Origin: Microthrixaceae bacterium | GTDB taxonomy: Bacteria > Actinomycetota > Acidimicrobiia > Acidimicrobiales > Microtrichaceae | DNA: 64,000 nucleotides | Direction: 5' to 3' | NCBI GenBank assembly: GCA_023957975.1 | Contig: JAMLGM010000007.1 | Span: 124,001-188,000, forward strand | Shown: positions 36,854 to 46,365 of the stretch, piece after piece | How the letters are laid out: the number at the start of each line of letters is the position of its first letter | Position numbering within the stretch: the first letter of the stretch is position 1 | The notes under the pieces: model-generated | Seen by the model: only the letters and a program-made list of their open reading frames with translations | Told to the model about the DNA's origin: nothing | Databases searched by the model: none | Translations under genes and position numbers: made by a program

Positions 36854-39469
36854 ATGAGTACCGCACCACAGCCCCGCCCCGAACGCAGCGTCCCCGAAAA
36901 ACCGGGGCTCGAGGGGCTCGAGGCCAAGTGGGGTGCGCTGTGGGAGGAACAGGGCACCTACCGTTTCGATCGCTCCGCGACCCGTGACGACGTCTTTTCC
37001 GTCGACACCCCGCCGCCGACCGTGTCGGGCTCCCTGCACGTCGGCCACGTGTTTTCCTACACCCACACCGACACCATCGCCCGCTTCCACCGCATGTGCG
37101 GCAAGCAGGTGTTCTATCCGATGGGCTGGGACGACAACGGGGTGCCCACCGAGCGACGGGTCGAGAACTTCTTCGGGGTCCGCTGCAATGCGACCCTCGC
37201 CTATGACCCCACCTTCACCCCACCGGACAAGCCCGCCAAGGACCGCAAGGACTTCGTGGAGGTCAGCCGACGCAACTTCATCGAACTGTGCGAGCGGCTC
37301 ACCCACGACGACGAGAAGGTCTTCGAGGACCTGTGGCGAAAGCTCGGTCTGTCGGTCGACTGGACCATGACCTATGAGACGATCGGGGCCAAGGCCCGCC
37401 TCGTCAGCCAGAAGGCCTTCCTCGACGACCTCGGCCGCGGCGATGCCTACAGCCAGGATGCTCCCTCGATGTGGGACGTGACGTTCCAGATGGCGGTGAG
37501 TCAGGCCGAGGTGGAGGACCATGAACGCCCCGGCGCGTATCACGACATCGTGTTCCCGTTCAGCGACGAGACGACCGAAGCCTCCGCCGAGTTCACCCAC
37601 GGCGACCGTCGGGGCGTGAAGATCTCGACGACTCGACCCGAACTGCTGGTGAGTTGTGTGGCGATCGTGTGTCACCCCGACGACGAACGCTATGCGAGCC
37701 TCATCGGAACGAACGTGACCACCCCGCTGTTCGACGTCGAGGTGCCGATAGTTGCTCACCGTCTCGCCGACCCCGACAAGGGCACCGGCGCGGCGATGAT
37801 CTGCACGTTCGGCGACAACACCGACGTCATCTGGTGGCGCGAGTTGAACCTTCCGGCGCGGGCCGTCATCGAGCGCGACGGCCGTTTCGCGGCGGACGCG
37901 CCCGAGTGGGTCACCTCCGAGTCCGGACGAGCGGCGTACGGACAGTTCGCGCGAAAGGCCTCGGGCGGGGCGCGCAACGTGGTGGTCGAGTTGTTGCGCG
38001 ACGCCGGCGCGCTCGTCGGCGAGATCCGACAGATCACCCACCCGGTCAAGTTCTACGAAAAGGGCGACAAACCACTCGAGATCGTCCAGTCGCGGCAGTG
38101 GTACCTGCGCAACGGCGGTCGAGATTCCGACCTGCGCGACCTGCTGATCCGCCGCGGCGACGAACTCGACTGGCATCCGCCCTACATGCAGGCCCGCTAC
38201 ACCGACTGGGTGAACGGGCTCAACGGCGACTGGCTGGTGAGCCGCCAGCGGTACTTCGGCGTGCCGATCCCCGTGTGGTACCGCCTCGACGCCGAGGGCG
38301 AGGCCGACTACGACCACCCGCTCGTGCCGACCGCCGCTCAACTGCCGGTCGATCCGCAAATCGACGTGCCGGCCGGCTACAGCGAATCCCAACGCAACCA
38401 ACCGGGCGGGTTCCGGGCCGATCCCGACATCCTCGACACGTGGGCGACCTCCTCGCTCACCCCGCAGATCGCATGTGGCTGGGGAACCGACGACGACCTG
38501 TTCGCTCGCACGTTTCCGATGGATCTTCGCCCGCAGGGCCACGACATCATCCGGACGTGGCTGTTTTCCACGATGGTGCGTTCGAATGCCCAGCAGGGTC
38601 GCGCCCCGTGGTCGAACGCATCGTTGTCGGGGTGGATCCTCGACCCCGACCGCAAGAAGATGTCGAAGTCGAAGGGCAACGTCGTCACCCCGGCGCACCT
38701 GCTCGACAGCTACGGCTCCGACGGGGTTCGGTACTGGGCGGCATCGGGTCGGCCCGGCACCGACACGGCCTTCGACGAAAAGGAAATGAAGGTCGGCCGT
38801 CGCCTGGCCATCAAGTTGCTCAACGCCAGCCGGTTCGCGCTCAGCTTCGGTGGCGACCCGCTCGGGGCAGTGAACGAACCCGTCGACGTCGCACTCCTCG
38901 CCGAACTGTCCGCGCTCGTCGCTGAGGCCACCTCCGCGTTCGAACGCTTCGACTATGCCCGTGCGCTCGAACGCACCGAAACGTTCTTTTGGAGCTTCTG
39001 CGACAACTATCTCGAACTCGTGAAGATCCGGGCCTACGGCGACAGCGACGCATCCGCCTCGGCGGCGAACGCGTTGGCGCGAGCCGTCAGCGTGTTGCAA
39101 CGGCTGTTCGCCCCGTTCCTCCCATTCGCCACCGAGGAGGCGTGGTCGTGGTGGATGCAGGGTTCGGTGCACGGCGCCCCGTGGCCGACCGTCGCCGAAC
39201 TCGATGTCGAGGCAGCCGCCACCGACCTTCCCGTCCTCGCGGTCGTCGAGAACGTCCTTCGCGACGTGCGGCGCGCGAAGTCCGAGGCCAAGGTCGGCAT
39301 GAAAGCCGACGTCGAACGCGTCGTGGTGAGCGACGACTCGGCGCACCTTGCCGCGCTCGAACTCGTCGCCGCCGACCTGCGCGAAGCGTTGCGCATCGCA
39401 ACGCTCGATACCACACCCGGGGCCAGCTACTCGATCGACGTCACCCTCGCGCCGCCGCCCGCCGAATAG
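36854..39469 (+). CDS. valS: Valyl-tRNA synthetase
   Basis: 871 aa class I synthetase. HIGH motif in PTVSGSLHVGHVFSYTHTD, the editing (CP1) domain about 215-400 with STTRPELLVSCVAIVCHPDD, KMSKS in RKKMSKSKGNVVTP, then the anticodon-binding domain. DPDILDTWATSS is typical of ValS. The C-terminal coiled-coil arm is short or missing, as in the archaeal-like ValS used by some actinobacteria; the GWDDNGVPTERRVEN segment also suggests that type. A TACGAT -10-like box lies 10 nt before the ATG at 36854. Confidence 0.95.
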   Translation: MSTAPQPRPERSVPEKPGLEGLEAKWGALWEEQGTYRFDRSATRDDVFSVDTPPPTVSGSLHVGHVFSYTHTDTIARFHRMCGKQVFYPMGWDDNGVPTERRVENFFGVRCNATLAYDPTFTPPDKPAKDRKDFVEVSRRNFIELCERLTHDDEKVFEDLWRKLGLSVDWTMTYETIGAKARLVSQKAFLDDLGRGDAYSQDAPSMWDVTFQMAVSQAEVEDHERPGAYHDIVFPFSDETTEASAEFTHGDRRGVKISTTRPELLVSCVAIVCHPDDERYASLIGTNVTTPLFDVEVPIVAHRLADPDKGTGAAMICTFGDNTDVIWWRELNLPARAVIERDGRFAADAPEWVTSESGRAAYGQFARKASGGARNVVVELLRDAGALVGEIRQITHPVKFYEKGDKPLEIVQSRQWYLRNGGRDSDLRDLLIRRGDELDWHPPYMQARYTDWVNGLNGDWLVSRQRYFGVPIPVWYRLDAEGEADYDHPLVPTAAQLPVDPQIDVPAGYSESQRNQPGGFRADPDILDTWATSSLTPQIACGWGTDDDLFARTFPMDLRPQGHDIIRTWLFSTMVRSNAQQGRAPWSNASLSGWILDPDRKKMSKSKGNVVTPAHLLDSYGSDGVRYWAASGRPGTDTAFDEKEMKVGRRLAIKLLNASRFALSFGGDPLGAVNEPVDVALLAELSALVAEATSAFERFDYARALERTETFFWSFCDNYLELVKIRAYGDSDASASAANALARAVSVLQRLFAPFLPFATEEAWSWWMQGSVHGAPWPTVAELDVEAAATDLPVLAVVENVLRDVRRAKSEAKVGMKADVERVVVSDDSAHLAALELVAADLREALRIATLDTTPGASYSIDVTLAPPPAE

Positions 39470-39473
39470 CGCG

Positions 39474-41150
39474 TCAGGGGGCGCGACGCCTCAACAGGTA
39501 GAGATCGGCAACGCGATCGGGCGGCGTGGCCACCCGGTGGGTCACCACCTCGAAATCGCCGCTGTTGCGCACTTCGTCGAACAACATCTGATCTGTGGCG
39601 TTCAAGCGCGCACGGTCGATCAGCACCACGTCCACGGTCGCCGGGTCGGGGGGCTCGACGGTCGAGCCTGCAGCTCCGTAGTTCGACAGCCGCCACGGGT
39701 TCGGAAACGTGTAGATGTACTCGCGATGAGACAGGTGTGGCACGAAGAAATAGTTGGTCGACACGACGTCGTCGCCGTCGATTTCGGCCATGACCTCGCG
39801 GTACACCTGATTGGTCGGATCGTCGACAACCCGCCAGTACCCCCGCGAAAAGTCGGCCCCCCACGGGCCGATACCCCGGTCATGGGTCGTGACGACGCCG
39901 ACCACCAGCATCGAGATCAGCGCCCAAGCGACGATCGCGCGTTTGCGTTTCACCACGCTCCACACGGTGGCCAACAGCACCCCGGCAAAGGGCATGAGCG
40001 CGTAGTGCCAGCGAAGGTCCCAGGTGAATGGCTGCATCGTGGCCGAGTTGACGAGGTGCTGGGGCAGCCCGACCAGCAACAGGATGGGACTGAGTAGCCC
40101 GACGTATCCGAACGGCTGCATGAGCGTCGCGAATCCTCGAGGCGGAGGGTACACCTCCTCGAGGATCTGGCCGGACGGGCACACGATGTCGGTGCGACCA
40201 GGGTCTGCTTCGTGAAGCGACCCGTCCCAGAATCCGTGACACAGCACGGTGTCGGCGAAGGGCCCGGGATCGGTCACCGCGCCGACCACCACCTCGGTCG
40301 AATTGTTGCCGAGGGGGCCGAACAATCCGTCGAACACCGAGTGCTGATCGAACGCCGGCATGATCAGGCGCGTCGCGAGGACGAACCACAGCATCGACAC
40401 CCCGATCGTCGCCAACGCGACTCGACGCTCGCGAAGCATGAGCCCGACGGCGAGTCCGATCATCGCCGTCGCTAGAGCGATGTCCTCCTTCCAGATCACG
40501 GCGCCGAAGATGCACACCCAGTACCAGCGCCACCGTCTCACCGAGGCTGTGTAGAACGCCCCGACCACGAACGGTAACGCCAGGCTTTCGGCGTGGAACG
40601 TCTCCTGGATCATCCACTGCGGCGAGAAGTGAGCCAGATACACCACGACCAGCCACGCCCCCGCCCAGTTCGAGCGCAGGTGTGTGCGGGCCAACAGGAA
40701 GATGGGCACCGACGTGGCGACGATCCCCAGCAGGTTCATCACGTTCAGGAAGTGGGGGCCGCCGACTCCGATCCAATAGAAGGGGACGAACAACAGGAAT
40801 CCAAGGTTTGCGTGGTGCCCGAACAGGTTCATGCCCCGCGTCGTCATGAAGTTGCGGCCATGGGCGGTCTGCCAGATGCCGTTGTCGTACATGCCGAGGT
40901 CGTAGTCGAAGGTGCCGAAGTACTCGTGTCGCTTCCATTGCAGCACCGCGAAGAGCAGCGTGTAGACCGCCACGACGACCGCAACGACAACCAGTGGGGC
41001 TCGCCGGCGCAGTCCCGTCGATGCACGCCAGCGCTCCATCGTCGGTTCGAGCGGGCGGCTCACGGCACCGACGATCGCGTCGACGCTGACTCCGATCCCG
41101 TGCCAGTGACGACCGAATGCGCTGGTGAAGTTCGGACCCGATAGAGCCAT
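39474..41150 (-). CDS. DUF2079 family membrane protein
   Basis: 558 aa with about ten to twelve membrane segments. The N-terminal motif FGTFDYDLGMYDNGIWQTAHGR followed by TTRGMNLFGHHANLGFLLFVPFY is the DUF2079 signature (catalytic-like Asp in the first external loop), related to GT-C glycosyltransferases. A soluble C-terminal domain follows the last helix. Probable role in envelope glycan or lipid glycosylation; substrate unknown. Converges on valS, 4 nt apart. Confidence 0.85.
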   Translation of the reverse strand: MALSGPNFTSAFGRHWHGIGVSVDAIVGAVSRPLEPTMERWRASTGLRRRAPLVVVAVVVAVYTLLFAVLQWKRHEYFGTFDYDLGMYDNGIWQTAHGRNFMTTRGMNLFGHHANLGFLLFVPFYWIGVGGPHFLNVMNLLGIVATSVPIFLLARTHLRSNWAGAWLVVVYLAHFSPQWMIQETFHAESLALPFVVGAFYTASVRRWRWYWVCIFGAVIWKEDIALATAMIGLAVGLMLRERRVALATIGVSMLWFVLATRLIMPAFDQHSVFDGLFGPLGNNSTEVVVGAVTDPGPFADTVLCHGFWDGSLHEADPGRTDIVCPSGQILEEVYPPPRGFATLMQPFGYVGLLSPILLLVGLPQHLVNSATMQPFTWDLRWHYALMPFAGVLLATVWSVVKRKRAIVAWALISMLVVGVVTTHDRGIGPWGADFSRGYWRVVDDPTNQVYREVMAEIDGDDVVSTNYFFVPHLSHREYIYTFPNPWRLSNYGAAGSTVEPPDPATVDVVLIDRARLNATDQMLFDEVRNSGDFEVVTHRVATPPDRVADLYLLRRRAP

Positions 41151-41249
41151 CGGCCTCAGTCTGGCAGAGCCTCTGCGCCTACCCGCGAATGCGGCCGGGC
41201 ACGTCGATCGAACCTTTCGGAAAAAAATAGGTGGTCCTGCACCGCAACG

Positions 41250-41268
41250 TTAGGTATGCTGAACAACA
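41250..41268 (+). promoter_or_regulatory. Candidate iron box overlapping the bfd promoter
   Basis: TTAGGTATGCTGAACAACA matches the DtxR/IdeR consensus at 12 of 19 positions, strongest in the left half, by my alignment. It overlaps the -10 box TATGCT (41255-41260), which is 7 nt before the bfd ATG. Iron-dependent repression of bfd is a known arrangement; the match is only moderate. Confidence 0.35.
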
Positions 41269-41459
41269 TGCTCGTGTGCTCATGCAACGCAGTATTTGAG
41301 GGAGCCGTTCGCAAGGCGGTCTCGGGGGGCGCTGCGTGCGTCGATGAGGTCAGCACCATGTGCGGTGCCGGCACCGATTGTGGCTCGTGTATCGACCACA
41401 TCGAAGAGATCATCGACGAGGTGAACACCGAGGTTCGGGTTTCAATCCAGGCGGCGTAA
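41268..41459 (+). CDS. bfd: Bacterioferritin-associated ferredoxin
   Basis: 63 aa. [2Fe-2S] ligands in the Bfd order: Cys4 and Cys6 (MLVCSCN), Cys38 and Cys41 (DCGSCI). Bfd reduces heme in bacterioferritin so that stored iron can be released. The ATG at 41268 is chosen because MLVCSCN matches the family start and the -10 box TATGCT is 7 nt upstream; an ATG 12 nt earlier overlaps that box. bfr follows on the same strand. Confidence 0.92.
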   Translation: MLVCSCNAVFEGAVRKAVSGGAACVDEVSTMCGAGTDCGSCIDHIEEIIDEVNTEVRVSIQAA

Positions 41460-41576
41460 AGCCCCGAAAAACAAGGCCGTAAGGCCCTCCACACGTCGCG
41501 CGAGTGGTTCTCATTTCATTACCTTGGGGCGCTACGGTGATGCCGCGCACCGCTGCGCTCAACGATGGAGGTCCCC

Positions 41577-42059
41577 ATGCAGGGCAATGCCGAGGTCATC
41601 GACGTTCTCAACGAGGTACTCACCGCCGAACTCACGGCGATCAACCAGTACTTCGTCCACGCCAAGATGTGCTCCAACTGGGGGTACAACCGTTTGGCTC
41701 ACCACATCCGCGACGAGTCCATCGACGAGATGCGCCACGCCGAGGAACTCATCGACCGGGTCCTGTATCTCGACGGTGTGCCGAACCTTCAGCGGCTGTA
41801 TGCGTTGCGCGTCGGCGAGGACGTCGTCGAGCAGTTCAACAACGATCTGGCCGTCGAGCGCGAGGCGGTCGACCGCCTGCGACGCGGCATCGCGTTGTGC
41901 AACGAGGTCGCCGACCACGGCACGCGCCAACTCTTCGAAAAGATCCTCGTCGCCGAGGAAGAACACATCGACTGGCTCGAAACCCAGCTCACCACGATCG
42001 AACAGATCGGCGTGCAGAACTACCTGAGCGAGCAGCTCGGCGAGCACCCCTCGCACTGA
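41577..42059 (+). CDS. bfr: Bacterioferritin
   Basis: 160 aa. With the ATG at 41577 (GGAGG site 5 nt upstream), residue numbers coincide with E. coli Bfr: Glu18, Glu51 and His54 of the ferroxidase centre (DEMRHAE), Met52 as heme ligand, and EEEHIDWLE for the later ferroxidase ligands. Assembles a 24-mer iron store with 12 hemes. Forms an iron-storage pair with bfd; the 117-nt spacer holds a TACCTT box about 57 nt before the start. Confidence 0.94.
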   Translation: MQGNAEVIDVLNEVLTAELTAINQYFVHAKMCSNWGYNRLAHHIRDESIDEMRHAEELIDRVLYLDGVPNLQRLYALRVGEDVVEQFNNDLAVEREAVDRLRRGIALCNEVADHGTRQLFEKILVAEEEHIDWLETQLTTIEQIGVQNYLSEQLGEHPSH

Positions 42060-42092
42060 CCAGCCAGATGGTGGCTCAGGCGAGATGGCGGC

Positions 42093-43040
42093 TCAGGCGT
42101 CGCGGTAGGCGGCGACGAGTGGAGCCATCGGCCGCACGGCGTCGTCGGCGAACACGTGGTAGCTGTAGCCCCAGCGCTCACGTCGACGGTGCAGTTGCTC
42201 GCCGAGACTCGCCAGCGTGCCGATCATCGTGATGGGCGAGTCGAGCGCGGTGTGCGCATCCTCTGCAGCGATGCCGAAGCCCGGCGCCACCATCTCTGCG
42301 AACCCGAGCGGATCGTCGGTGATGGTCGCGACGCTGCACCAGGCGTTGAACTCGATGTCGTCGAAGCGCTCCCCCGCCCCCTCGCGCACCCAGGAGAACT
42401 TCTCATCGATGCGATCCGAGAGCGCGTCGCGAGCCGCTGCCGCATCGACCTCACCCGAGTGGATCGACGGATTCACCCCCACGATCGCCGCGTGCTGCCC
42501 AGCGAAGCGCAACATGCGCCGGGCGCCGCCCGCGAGCAACAACGGAGGCCCACCGACCGTGTGAGGCCGCGGCGCACCCACCATGTCGGTGATCGTGTAG
42601 TAGTCGCCCGAGAAGTTGACGGGGTCGTCGCCGAACAGCGCCCGAACGACCTCGACCGCCTCCATGAACCGCTCGACGCGAACGCGGGGTTCGTCATACG
42701 CGATGCCGCCCTGGTCATAATCGAGGCGCTTCCAACCGGCGCCGAGGCCGAGTTCGAGCCGACCCTCGCTGATCGCGTCGATCGTCGCCATCTCCATCGC
42801 GGTGATGACCGGATGGCGGTAGTCGTTGTCCAACACGAGGGTGCCGACCTTCAGGTCGCTGGTGGCCGTGGCCGCCGACGCCAGCGCGGCGATCGGTGCG
42901 AACTGGTCCTGAAAGTGATCGGGAACAAACAGCGTTGAGTATCCGAGCGACTCCACCTCGCGGGCGGTCTCAGCCCAGGTCATGTCGGGAAACGGTCGGT
43001 GCAGTTCGGCTCCGAATCGGAAACGTCGTGGGTGGGCCAT
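42093..43040 (-). CDS. LLM-class F420-dependent oxidoreductase
   Basis: 315 aa TIM barrel. FGAELHRPFPDMTWAETAREVESLGYSTLFVPDH, VGTLVLDNDYRHPVITAMEMATIDAISEGRLELGLGAGW and GGPPLLLAGGARRMLRFAGQHAAIVGVNP are typical of the actinobacterial TIGR03621-like F420-dependent subgroup of the luciferase superfamily. It probably uses F420H2 or FMNH2 to reduce or oxidise an unknown small molecule. ATG at 43040 has a strong AAGGAGGAAC site. Converges on bfr. Confidence 0.88.
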   Translation of the reverse strand: MAHPRRFRFGAELHRPFPDMTWAETAREVESLGYSTLFVPDHFQDQFAPIAALASAATATSDLKVGTLVLDNDYRHPVITAMEMATIDAISEGRLELGLGAGWKRLDYDQGGIAYDEPRVRVERFMEAVEVVRALFGDDPVNFSGDYYTITDMVGAPRPHTVGGPPLLLAGGARRMLRFAGQHAAIVGVNPSIHSGEVDAAAARDALSDRIDEKFSWVREGAGERFDDIEFNAWCSVATITDDPLGFAEMVAPGFGIAAEDAHTALDSPITMIGTLASLGEQLHRRRERWGYSYHVFADDAVRPMAPLVAAYRDA

Positions 43041-43084
43041 GGGGGTTCCTCCTTAGCGATGGTCCGCCGGACGGGTCGAGTGTG

Positions 43085-43654
43085 TCAGTCGCGAAGCGAC
43101 GGTTGTGCGCCGTCCGGCCTCAACGTCACCGGTCCCTGCGACGCGTTGACCAGATCGGCGATCAGCTGGGCGTACTCCAACGGGTTCGGCACGCCCTTCA
43201 TCGTCTTGAACCCGGTGGCCTCATTGGCACTGTGGACGCGGATCGTGGCCGTCTTGAGCAGGCGCTCGCCGAGCGACGAGTGCACCGAAACATCGGTGAC
43301 CTTGCGCCAGGAGATCCACTCGAAGCGGTCGTGGTACACCCCGGACCAACTGATCGCTCGATGGTCGGTGACGACGTAGCGGGTGAAGGCGAACCGGACG
43401 AATTCGACGACGAGGTGAACCGCCAACACGGCCCACAGCACCAGCGCCATCTTGGTGACCGCGACGTCGGCCGCCGCCACGACGACCGCGAGCATCAGCA
43501 CCCCGGCGACGATCACATCGAACACGCCCAGGAACCACACCTTGAACGACGGTCGCGTGTCTCGCAGCACGTGCTCGCCCTCGCTGAGAAATTGCTCGAT
43601 GCGACGATCCGGCAGGAGCCGCATCAACCACGGGCGATGCCAGCGGTCATCCAT
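43085..43654 (-). CDS. PH-domain membrane protein (bPH2-like)
   Basis: 189 aa. Cytoplasmic N-terminus with LSEGEHVLRDTRPSFKVW, two membrane segments (about 41-57 and 66-84) and a PH-like domain: RYVVTDHRAISWSGVYHDRFEWISWRKVTDVSVHSS, IRVHSANEATGFKTMKGVPNPLEYAQLI. This is the layout of bacterial bPH2 (YdbT/YdbS-like) membrane proteins, of unknown function. Its start overlaps the stop of the small gene upstream by one base (TGATG), so the two are translationally coupled. Confidence 0.78.
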   Translation of the reverse strand: MDDRWHRPWLMRLLPDRRIEQFLSEGEHVLRDTRPSFKVWFLGVFDVIVAGVLMLAVVVAAADVAVTKMALVLWAVLAVHLVVEFVRFAFTRYVVTDHRAISWSGVYHDRFEWISWRKVTDVSVHSSLGERLLKTATIRVHSANEATGFKTMKGVPNPLEYAQLIADLVNASQGPVTLRPDGAQPSLRD

Positions 43655-43830
43655 CAGCCCACCAGGCTGGTGATGAATTCTCCGAGCTTGTCCCACAGCG
43701 TCGACGCGAAATCGCCGACCGCACCGAAGAACCCCGAGATGGCATTCGCGGTGCCCGTCGGGTCCTTCCAGATGAGGTAACCGACGATGAGCAGCGCCAA
43801 CAGCCCCGCTCCGCCCAGTTGCTTCTGCAT
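43654..43830 (-). CDS. Small membrane protein coupled to PH-domain gene
   Basis: 58 aa, starting MQKQLGGAGLLALLIVGYLIW (one membrane helix, about 6-21) followed by a helical amphipathic part FFGAVGDFASTLWDKLGEFITSL. The ATG at 43830 has a near-perfect GAGGAGGTGACC ribosome-binding site. The stop overlaps the next start by one base, so it likely acts with the PH-domain protein. No family recognised. Confidence 0.72.
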   Translation of the reverse strand: MQKQLGGAGLLALLIVGYLIWKDPTGTANAISGFFGAVGDFASTLWDKLGEFITSLVG

Positions 43831-43897
43831 CGGTCACCTCCTCGCATCATCGGCTGCCCACGACGCGTCCAATGCGGACCTGGGCCACCTCGCGAGC

Positions 43898-44794
43898 CTA
43901 AAGAACCGGCGGCGCGATGTGGGGGACCTCCAGGCTGATGCCGGCGGCGTCGAAGGCCTCTTTGATGCGTTGGCGCAGCTCGCGCTCGACGGCCCATTGC
44001 GACTTGGGCTCGGTGGTCACCACGATCCGCAACGTCGCGCCCACCGGGGTCAGTGCGGACACCCCCTGATCGTCGGGGCCGGCGTCGAGCGCCATGGCAT
44101 CGCGCCAGCGTTCCTCCTGCGCCATCGTCTCGGCCACCTCGATCATGATCCGTCGCGCCGCGGCGATATCGGCCGACAGTGCGATGGTGACCTCGACCAC
44201 CGCTCGGGCCCACCCCTGGCTCTTGTTTCCGACGGTGAGGATCGTGCCGTTGGGGACGTGCCACACCGTGCCGTTGAGATCGCGCAACTGGGTACTTCTC
44301 AGCGAGATGCGCTCGACCGTGCCGTTCGCGGTTCCGACGTCGATCACATCGCCGACCCCGAACTGGTCCTCCACGAGGATGAAGAATCCGGCCAGCACGT
44401 CGCGAACCAGCGACTGGGCCCCGAAGCCGAGCGCGATTCCGACGATTCCTGCGCCCGCGAGCAGCGGAGCCAGGTTGATCCCCAACTCCCCCAACACCAA
44501 CAGGGTGACGATCGATGCGAGGACCCAGGTGACGAGGGACTGCGACATCGCTTCGATGGTGGCGGCACGAGCCTCGGAGCGCCCGACCGATGCCGGACCA
44601 CTCAGCGTCCCCGCCAACGTCGAGGTGAGACCATCGCCGGCGAGACTGACGTGCATTCGCCGCGTGACCCTGGAAATGGCGCGGTGGGCAACCCAGCGTG
44701 CGATGGCGGCGATCACGAGGATGACCACGAGGCGCAGCCCGGTCGATACCGCATTGGTCAGGTCGTCGGACCAGTCATCGGGAAACATGGCCAC
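43898..44794 (-). CDS. MscS-type mechanosensitive channel
   Basis: 298 aa. After two hydrophobic segments comes the pore helix INLAPLLAGAGIVGIALGFGAQSLVRDVLAGFFILVEDQFGVGDVI, which is the MscS TM3 and beta-domain signature. The C-terminal alpha/beta domain follows (NGTVERISLRSTQLRDLNGTVWHVPNG). Opens under membrane tension to release solutes. Start GTG at 44794, or the ATG two codons later. Upstream of it lies the end of the seven-gene operon. Confidence 0.92.
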   Translation of the reverse strand: MAMFPDDWSDDLTNAVSTGLRLVVILVIAAIARWVAHRAISRVTRRMHVSLAGDGLTSTLAGTLSGPASVGRSEARAATIEAMSQSLVTWVLASIVTLLVLGELGINLAPLLAGAGIVGIALGFGAQSLVRDVLAGFFILVEDQFGVGDVIDVGTANGTVERISLRSTQLRDLNGTVWHVPNGTILTVGNKSQGWARAVVEVTIALSADIAAARRIMIEVAETMAQEERWRDAMALDAGPDDQGVSALTPVGATLRIVVTTEPKSQWAVERELRQRIKEAFDAAGISLEVPHIAPPVL

Positions 44795-44853
44795 AGTCTC
44801 GCGGCTCGGCTGAGCGGGTCACAGCACCGGTGCGCTGCAGCCTCGATCACCGC

Positions 44854-46365
44854 TCACAGCGCGCCGATGAACTCGATCAGGTCGTGCCGACGACGTTGTG
44901 CCAACGCCATGAACCGCCCACGGACCGCCTCGGCCTCGCCCCCGTGCCACAGGATCGCCTCCTCGATCGTCCGGGCCCGTCCGTCGTGCAGGAAATTCTC
45001 GAAACCGGTCACCTCGCCGCGTCTGCCGACGGTCCACAACGGCGGTGTGCGCCACTCCGATCCGCTCGCGCCGAATTCGGGTCGGCCGTCGGCGAGCCCG
45101 GGTCCCATGTCGTGCAACAACAGATCGGTGAACGGATGAAACTCGACGTTCGCGAGGCCGGCCACCTCGTCGGGCCCGCTCCGCTGGGTCGTCGTGTGAC
45201 ACGAGGAACACCCGATCTCGACGAAGGTGTTCGCGCCACGAATCACCGCTGGGTCGTCGAGGTTGCGGGCGATCGGCACGGCGAGGGTGCGGTTGTAGAA
45301 CACCTGCAGATCGAGCCGTTCGTCGTCGAGGTCGACCGCCGCGTCGTCGTGTGACGTCGGATCGCATGCGCTGCCCTGGTTGTCACACGTCGCGGGAAAC
45401 ACCCGGTTGGTCATGCCCATGTCGTCGTGCAGGGCGGCGGCGCTCTGTTGCAGCACCGTGGGTTGGCCGGCCTTCCACCCGAACCGGCCGACGGTCGTCG
45501 TCGCGGTGCTGCGGTCCCACACCTCGTTGACACGTCCGGAGATCCCGTCGCCATCGGCGTCGTCGGGGTCGCCAGCCGCGCGCAGGGCGGCCTCGGGTAT
45601 CGCCTCGAGCAGGCCCATGCCGGTCATCGTGGGGGCGATCCGTGGCGAGGTCATCGCATCGGCGGCCAGCGGCCCCGAGGACAACTCGTCGATGTCGAAC
45701 CTCGGGCGGCGCAACTCCACCGTGGTCCCGTCGGGGTAGGTGACGGTCTCGGTGGACCAGGTCACCTTCACGGTCCCCTCCGCGCTCGCCGGCCCGACCG
45801 CCTGGTCCTGGAGTTGCAGGCCGTAGGTCGGCTCCGGGTTCGGCGAGCCGTCGGCCGACGCCCCGGGAACCGACAGGCGCAACAACAGGCCGGGTCCCGG
45901 ATCGCCTCCGCGACCGGCACCCCCCTGCTCGCGCTGGACGGTTTCGCCCTCGTCGTCCACGGTCGCCGCGTCGGAGTCGTCCACGCCGTCGAGGTGGCAG
46001 CTCAGACAGGAATCCGCGTTGAACACCGGGCCGAGCCCATCTTCGGCGACGAAATGCCGGTCGAAGACCAGCGCCCCGCTACCGAAGCGACGAAACTCCT
46101 CGTTCGACAACGACCTCGCCGACTGGTTGAACGGCCGGCCGCGAAACTCGCGAGCCGAGGTCGGGCCGCCGAGTCGTTCGACGAGAAAGTCCGGGGCGAC
46201 ATCGATCCATTCGGGAAACTCGGCCTCGTCGGCGACACCGCCGGCCTCACCACCTCCACCAGCGCCACCGTCGCCGCCGGGTTCACCCTCGGAACAGGCG
46301 CCGATCGCGAACGCGCTCGCGGCGAGCACGATCGCGAAGACGCCGTGCCACGGACGAATCTTCAC
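44854..46365 (-). CDS. Diheme c-type cytochrome lipoprotein (DUF1111/DHOR)
   Basis: 503 aa. Signal peptide ends at the lipobox AIGAC (Cys24), then a Gly-rich linker. Heme sites are DSCLSCH (Cys120, Cys123, His124) and GCSSCH (Cys386, Cys389, His390), as in di-heme oxidoreductases ('thiol oxidoreductase', DUF1111). A Ca-binding-like DPDDADGDGISG sits between them. It is a probable client of the Ccm system in this window. GTG start overlaps the stop of the acyl-CoA ligase gene (GTGA). The electron partner is unknown. Confidence 0.88.
   Translation of the reverse strand: MKIRPWHGVFAIVLAASAFAIGACSEGEPGGDGGAGGGGEAGGVADEAEFPEWIDVAPDFLVERLGGPTSAREFRGRPFNQSARSLSNEEFRRFGSGALVFDRHFVAEDGLGPVFNADSCLSCHLDGVDDSDAATVDDEGETVQREQGGAGRGGDPGPGLLLRLSVPGASADGSPNPEPTYGLQLQDQAVGPASAEGTVKVTWSTETVTYPDGTTVELRRPRFDIDELSSGPLAADAMTSPRIAPTMTGMGLLEAIPEAALRAAGDPDDADGDGISGRVNEVWDRSTATTTVGRFGWKAGQPTVLQQSAAALHDDMGMTNRVFPATCDNQGSACDPTSHDDAAVDLDDERLDLQVFYNRTLAVPIARNLDDPAVIRGANTFVEIGCSSCHTTTQRSGPDEVAGLANVEFHPFTDLLLHDMGPGLADGRPEFGASGSEWRTPPLWTVGRRGEVTGFENFLHDGRARTIEEAILWHGGEAEAVRGRFMALAQRRRHDLIEFIGAL

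Noticed and set aside
36764-39346. A very long minus-strand open frame opposite valS (and a similar one opposite leuA at 33789-35588).
   Set aside because: Typical of G+C-rich antisense frames; the translation is low in hydrophobic order, has no motifs, and the plus strand carries clear ValS and LeuA.
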